From Porphyromonas sp. COT-239 OH1446 (GTDB lineage Bacteria > Bacteroidota > Bacteroidia > Bacteroidales > Porphyromonadaceae): a DNA stretch of 64,000 nucleotides. Shown one piece after another: positions 61,891-64,000 of this stretch (within the stretch, counting starts at the first letter, position 1; the number at the start of each line of letters is the position of its first letter). The stretch covers positions 124,192 through 188,191 of the forward strand of contig NZ_JRAO01000015.1 of the NCBI RefSeq assembly GCF_000768875.1. Direction: 5' to 3'. A model generated the notes under the pieces. That model was given only the letters and a program-made list of their open reading frames with translations, was not told the DNA's origin and made no database searches. Position numbers and translations under genes: made by a program.

Positions 61891-64000
61891 TCAAGGTCGA
61901 TGTATTTGATTCATCGTATGCATCTTGATTCGAAGCTTTGTACCCGAGCGAAGGTCTGGATGGATGACCTCAATCTGACGTCTTTGTCCCCTAAGCATAT
62001 CGAAACAGTTGTCCGAGAGGCGAACTGCACACAGCTCTGGCACTTCGATCACAAGATCCTTGACGAAGCTATCCGCCCGGAGCTCGATGATGGCCCTCCC
62101 TGCCTCTTGGCGCACGATGCGGTGCTGAATCTTAGCCTCAGGAAGCTCTAGAGCCTTCGTAGGCACTGCATACCATAAGAGCTCCGAAGTACCCGAGCTC
62201 GTCTTGAGCTCAAGATGTAGCACTCGAGAATTCAGACTCTCAGAAAGGCCTAGAGAGGCAAGACTATAACGGCCGAGCAACTGTGAGCTATTGGGCCGAA
62301 GAGACTCCCTCGAAAGGATGCGCTCTGTCAGGAGTTCACCCGAGAGTGCATAGACCCTTGAGCGCAGCCTCACCCCCGAACGGCCGTCGAGATCATCGAG
62401 TAGGCCATAGATCTCTAGTGTGTCTCCCCCTACGAGGCGCACACCGAGGGCCATCGGGGCATAAGCCCGTGCAGCAGTGTAGTGCATCGCTTTGTACTCG
62501 TGGTAGTAATCTATACTGCTCCACGAGACGGCAGGCCAGGCATCGTTGAGCTGCCAATAGAGCGAGCCCATACAGATGGGGCGATGGCTACGCAGAGTCC
62601 GCATGACCCGCTCCATTCCTCTAGCCTGGAGTACCTGAGATACATAAACAAAGTCTTCGAAATCTTTAGGAACAATGTAGTCCCGATCCATATACTCACG
62701 AATAAGGCCATTGCCCGTAGAAGCCTTCTGATGAACCCGCATTACAGGGGTCTCGAGGCCATAGTCCTCGGGCTCGGCAAAGCGAGCAATGCTCGGCATC
62801 GAGGGGAAGGACTGGAAGCCGAACTCACTGACCATACGCATCGGACGGTGGTCAAAGACCTCGAAGGGTTGCTTACCATACCACAACCCCCAGTAGTGGA
62901 TGTCTCCGTGGGCAAAGCTCTCGGGACGACCCCAATTCGCCTGCATTGGAGAACCATGGATGTAGGCCTGCTCTGGTGCATGGGCTTGCACAACCCTAGG
63001 CAGGAGATCACCGAAGAGGGGGGCATAGCCCTCGACCATACGCTGGTAGTGCTCGGGGGCGAACTTACGCTGCCAGCCCCAGTACTTGAGGGCTTCCTCG
63101 ACCTCATTGTTGCCACACCATAGGGCGATCGAGGGGTGATGCCTCAGTCGTTTGACCTGATGTACGGCCTCTGTACGGACATTGTCGAGGAAGTCTCGAT
63201 CGCTCGGATAAGCCGTGCAGGCAAACATAAAGTCCTGCCAAATCAAGATTCCCGCCCGATCTGCGGCATCATAGAAGGCGTCATCCTCGTACACTCCACC
63301 GCCCCACACACGGATCATATTCATCTCGGCGAAGGCAACATCCTGCATCAATCGGTCGAAGTCCTCTGCTCTGCGTCGGGTAAGGAGCAGCTCGCCAGGG
63401 ATATAGTTCGCCCCCTTGATGAAGAGAGGGTACTGATTAACCTCGAAGGAGAAACTCGTGCCGAGGCTGTCCGCTTCATTCACTAGACGAAGCTCTCGCA
63501 GCCCAACCGAGCGACTCAGACGATGGAGCTCGTACCCCTGGGCATCCTCGAGGCGCAGCTCGAGACGATAGAGATAGGGCTCGCCCCAAGGGCGAGGCCA
63601 CCACAGCCGTGGCCGATCAACCTCGAGACTAATACGATGATTTTCCTGAGAGTCAAGCTCTTGAGTAGCCTCTTCCACAACCTTTCCTCGAGCGTCATAA
63701 AGTTGAGCTACGAGCCGATGCCCCCCTCGGGCCTCCCACAGCTCGACCTCGGGGCTGAGGCTGAGGTGAGCCCGCTGAGCCTTCCCTCTCTCATGCCAAG
63801 AGATCTCGGTCTCGATCCGACAGTCGTCGATACGACCCGAACGATAGGAGGAGAGGCGTACGGGCTGCCACGGGCCGATCGTAACGAGGCGCATCCCCCA
63901 GTCCCAACCGTAGTGATAGGGAGCTTTGCGGGTGAAGGGGCTGTAATGAATGGGGGCATGGTCGTTGTCGGCTGGGTAATTGAAGCCGTTGGAGAGGTAC
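61891..64000 (-). CDS. GH2 beta-mannosidase (5' end beyond window)
   Basis: At least 702 residues; the frame is open to the right edge (YLSNGFNYPADNDHAPIHYS, then GWDWGMRLVTIGPWQPV), so the ATG at 63894 is internal. Conserved GH2 blocks: INMIRVWGGGVYEDDAFYDA as NMIRVWGGG, then IALWCGNNEVEEALKYWG with the acid/base Glu, MVSEFGFQSFPSM with the nucleophile Glu, and LYWQLNDAWPAVSWSSIDYY. The order matches mannosidases rather than beta-galactosidases. It removes terminal beta-mannose from N-glycan cores or mannans, probably in the periplasm. Any signal peptide is outside the window. Confidence 0.9.
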   Translation of the reverse strand, partial: YLSNGFNYPADNDHAPIHYSPFTRKAPYHYGWDWGMRLVTIGPWQPVRLSSYRSGRIDDCRIETEISWHERGKAQRAHLSLSPEVELWEARGGHRLVAQLYDARGKVVEEATQELDSQENHRISLEVDRPRLWWPRPWGEPYLYRLELRLEDAQGYELHRLSRSVGLRELRLVNEADSLGTSFSFEVNQYPLFIKGANYIPGELLLTRRRAEDFDRLMQDVAFAEMNMIRVWGGGVYEDDAFYDAADRAGILIWQDFMFACTAYPSDRDFLDNVRTEAVHQVKRLRHHPSIALWCGNNEVEEALKYWGWQRKFAPEHYQRMVEGYAPLFGDLLPRVVQAHAPEQAYIHGSPMQANWGRPESFAHGDIHYWGLWYGKQPFEVFDHRPMRMVSEFGFQSFPSMPSIARFAEPEDYGLETPVMRVHQKASTGNGLIREYMDRDYIVPKDFEDFVYVSQVLQARGMERVMRTLRSHRPICMGSLYWQLNDAWPAVSWSSIDYYHEYKAMHYTAARAYAPMALGVRLVGGDTLEIYGLLDDLDGRSGVRLRSRVYALSGELLTERILSRESLRPNSSQLLGRYSLASLGLSESLNSRVLHLELKTSSGTSELLWYAVPTKALELPEAKIQHRIVRQEAGRAIIELRADSFVKDLVIEVPELCAVRLSDNCFDMLRGQRRQIEVIHPDLRSGTKLRIKMHTMNQIHRP

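Overview
The window looks like a chromosome segment of a Bacteroidota bacterium of the order Bacteroidales, most likely the genus Porphyromonas. The evidence is a set of lineage-typical genes (DUF3078, DUF4295, DUF4919 and DUF4954 proteins, a P. gingivalis-like tryptophanase, a BY-kinase polysaccharide locus) and promoters of the Bacteroidota type: TTTG, 19-20 nt, then TAnnTTTG, with no clear Shine-Dalgarno sequences. A catalase gene argues against P. gingivalis itself. The species cannot be fixed from the sequence alone.

Layout. 1-11,350: a minus-strand surface-polysaccharide locus of the Wzx/Wzy type (wza, wzc, a FlaA1/CapD-type dehydratase, a TagD-like cytidylyltransferase, two GT4 enzymes, a CDP-alcohol phosphatidyltransferase, wzy, a GT2 enzyme, and wzx cut by the window edge). 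Its distal genes are visibly AT-richer than the rest. 11,657-13,226: a DUF3078 outer-membrane protein and a possible tiny basic protein. 13,406-14,844: a complete IS5-like insertion sequence. 15,009-23,173: the distal half of the ribosomal-protein superoperon (rpsH to rplQ, with secY, map, infA and rpoA). 23,174-38,554: about 15.4 kb of unrelated genes (tRNA-Gln, tRNA-Asp, recQ, recJ, DUF4919, flavodoxin, catalase, sulfatase, outer-membrane protein, tnaA, DUF4954). 38,615-48,550: the proximal half of the same superoperon (rpsL, rpsG, fusA, rpsJ to rpsN). 48,763-56,052: small membrane ORF, GT2, dgt, cmk, acyltransferase, dprA and a lipoprotein hydrolase. 56,148-64,000: rpmF with yceD, dps, a repeat-rich lipoprotein, a metallophosphoesterase, a MATE transporter, rpmB-rpmG-DUF4295, and a GH2 beta-mannosidase cut by the right edge.

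Two things stand out. First, the normally continuous spc operon is cut exactly between rpsN and rpsH. Each half has its own signals: a terminator after rpsN, and a leader with hairpins before rpsH. Second, at least six intergenic spaces carry degenerate arrays with a 23-nt period. Their units alternate between a sequence like AGATAGGA and its reverse complement, so they fold into hairpins. Two loci share the same 12-nt loop but have compensated stem changes. The IS sits inside one array, and two arrays lie next to the two ends of the split ribosomal operon.

All calls come from reading the sequence and from knowledge of protein families. No database search was run.
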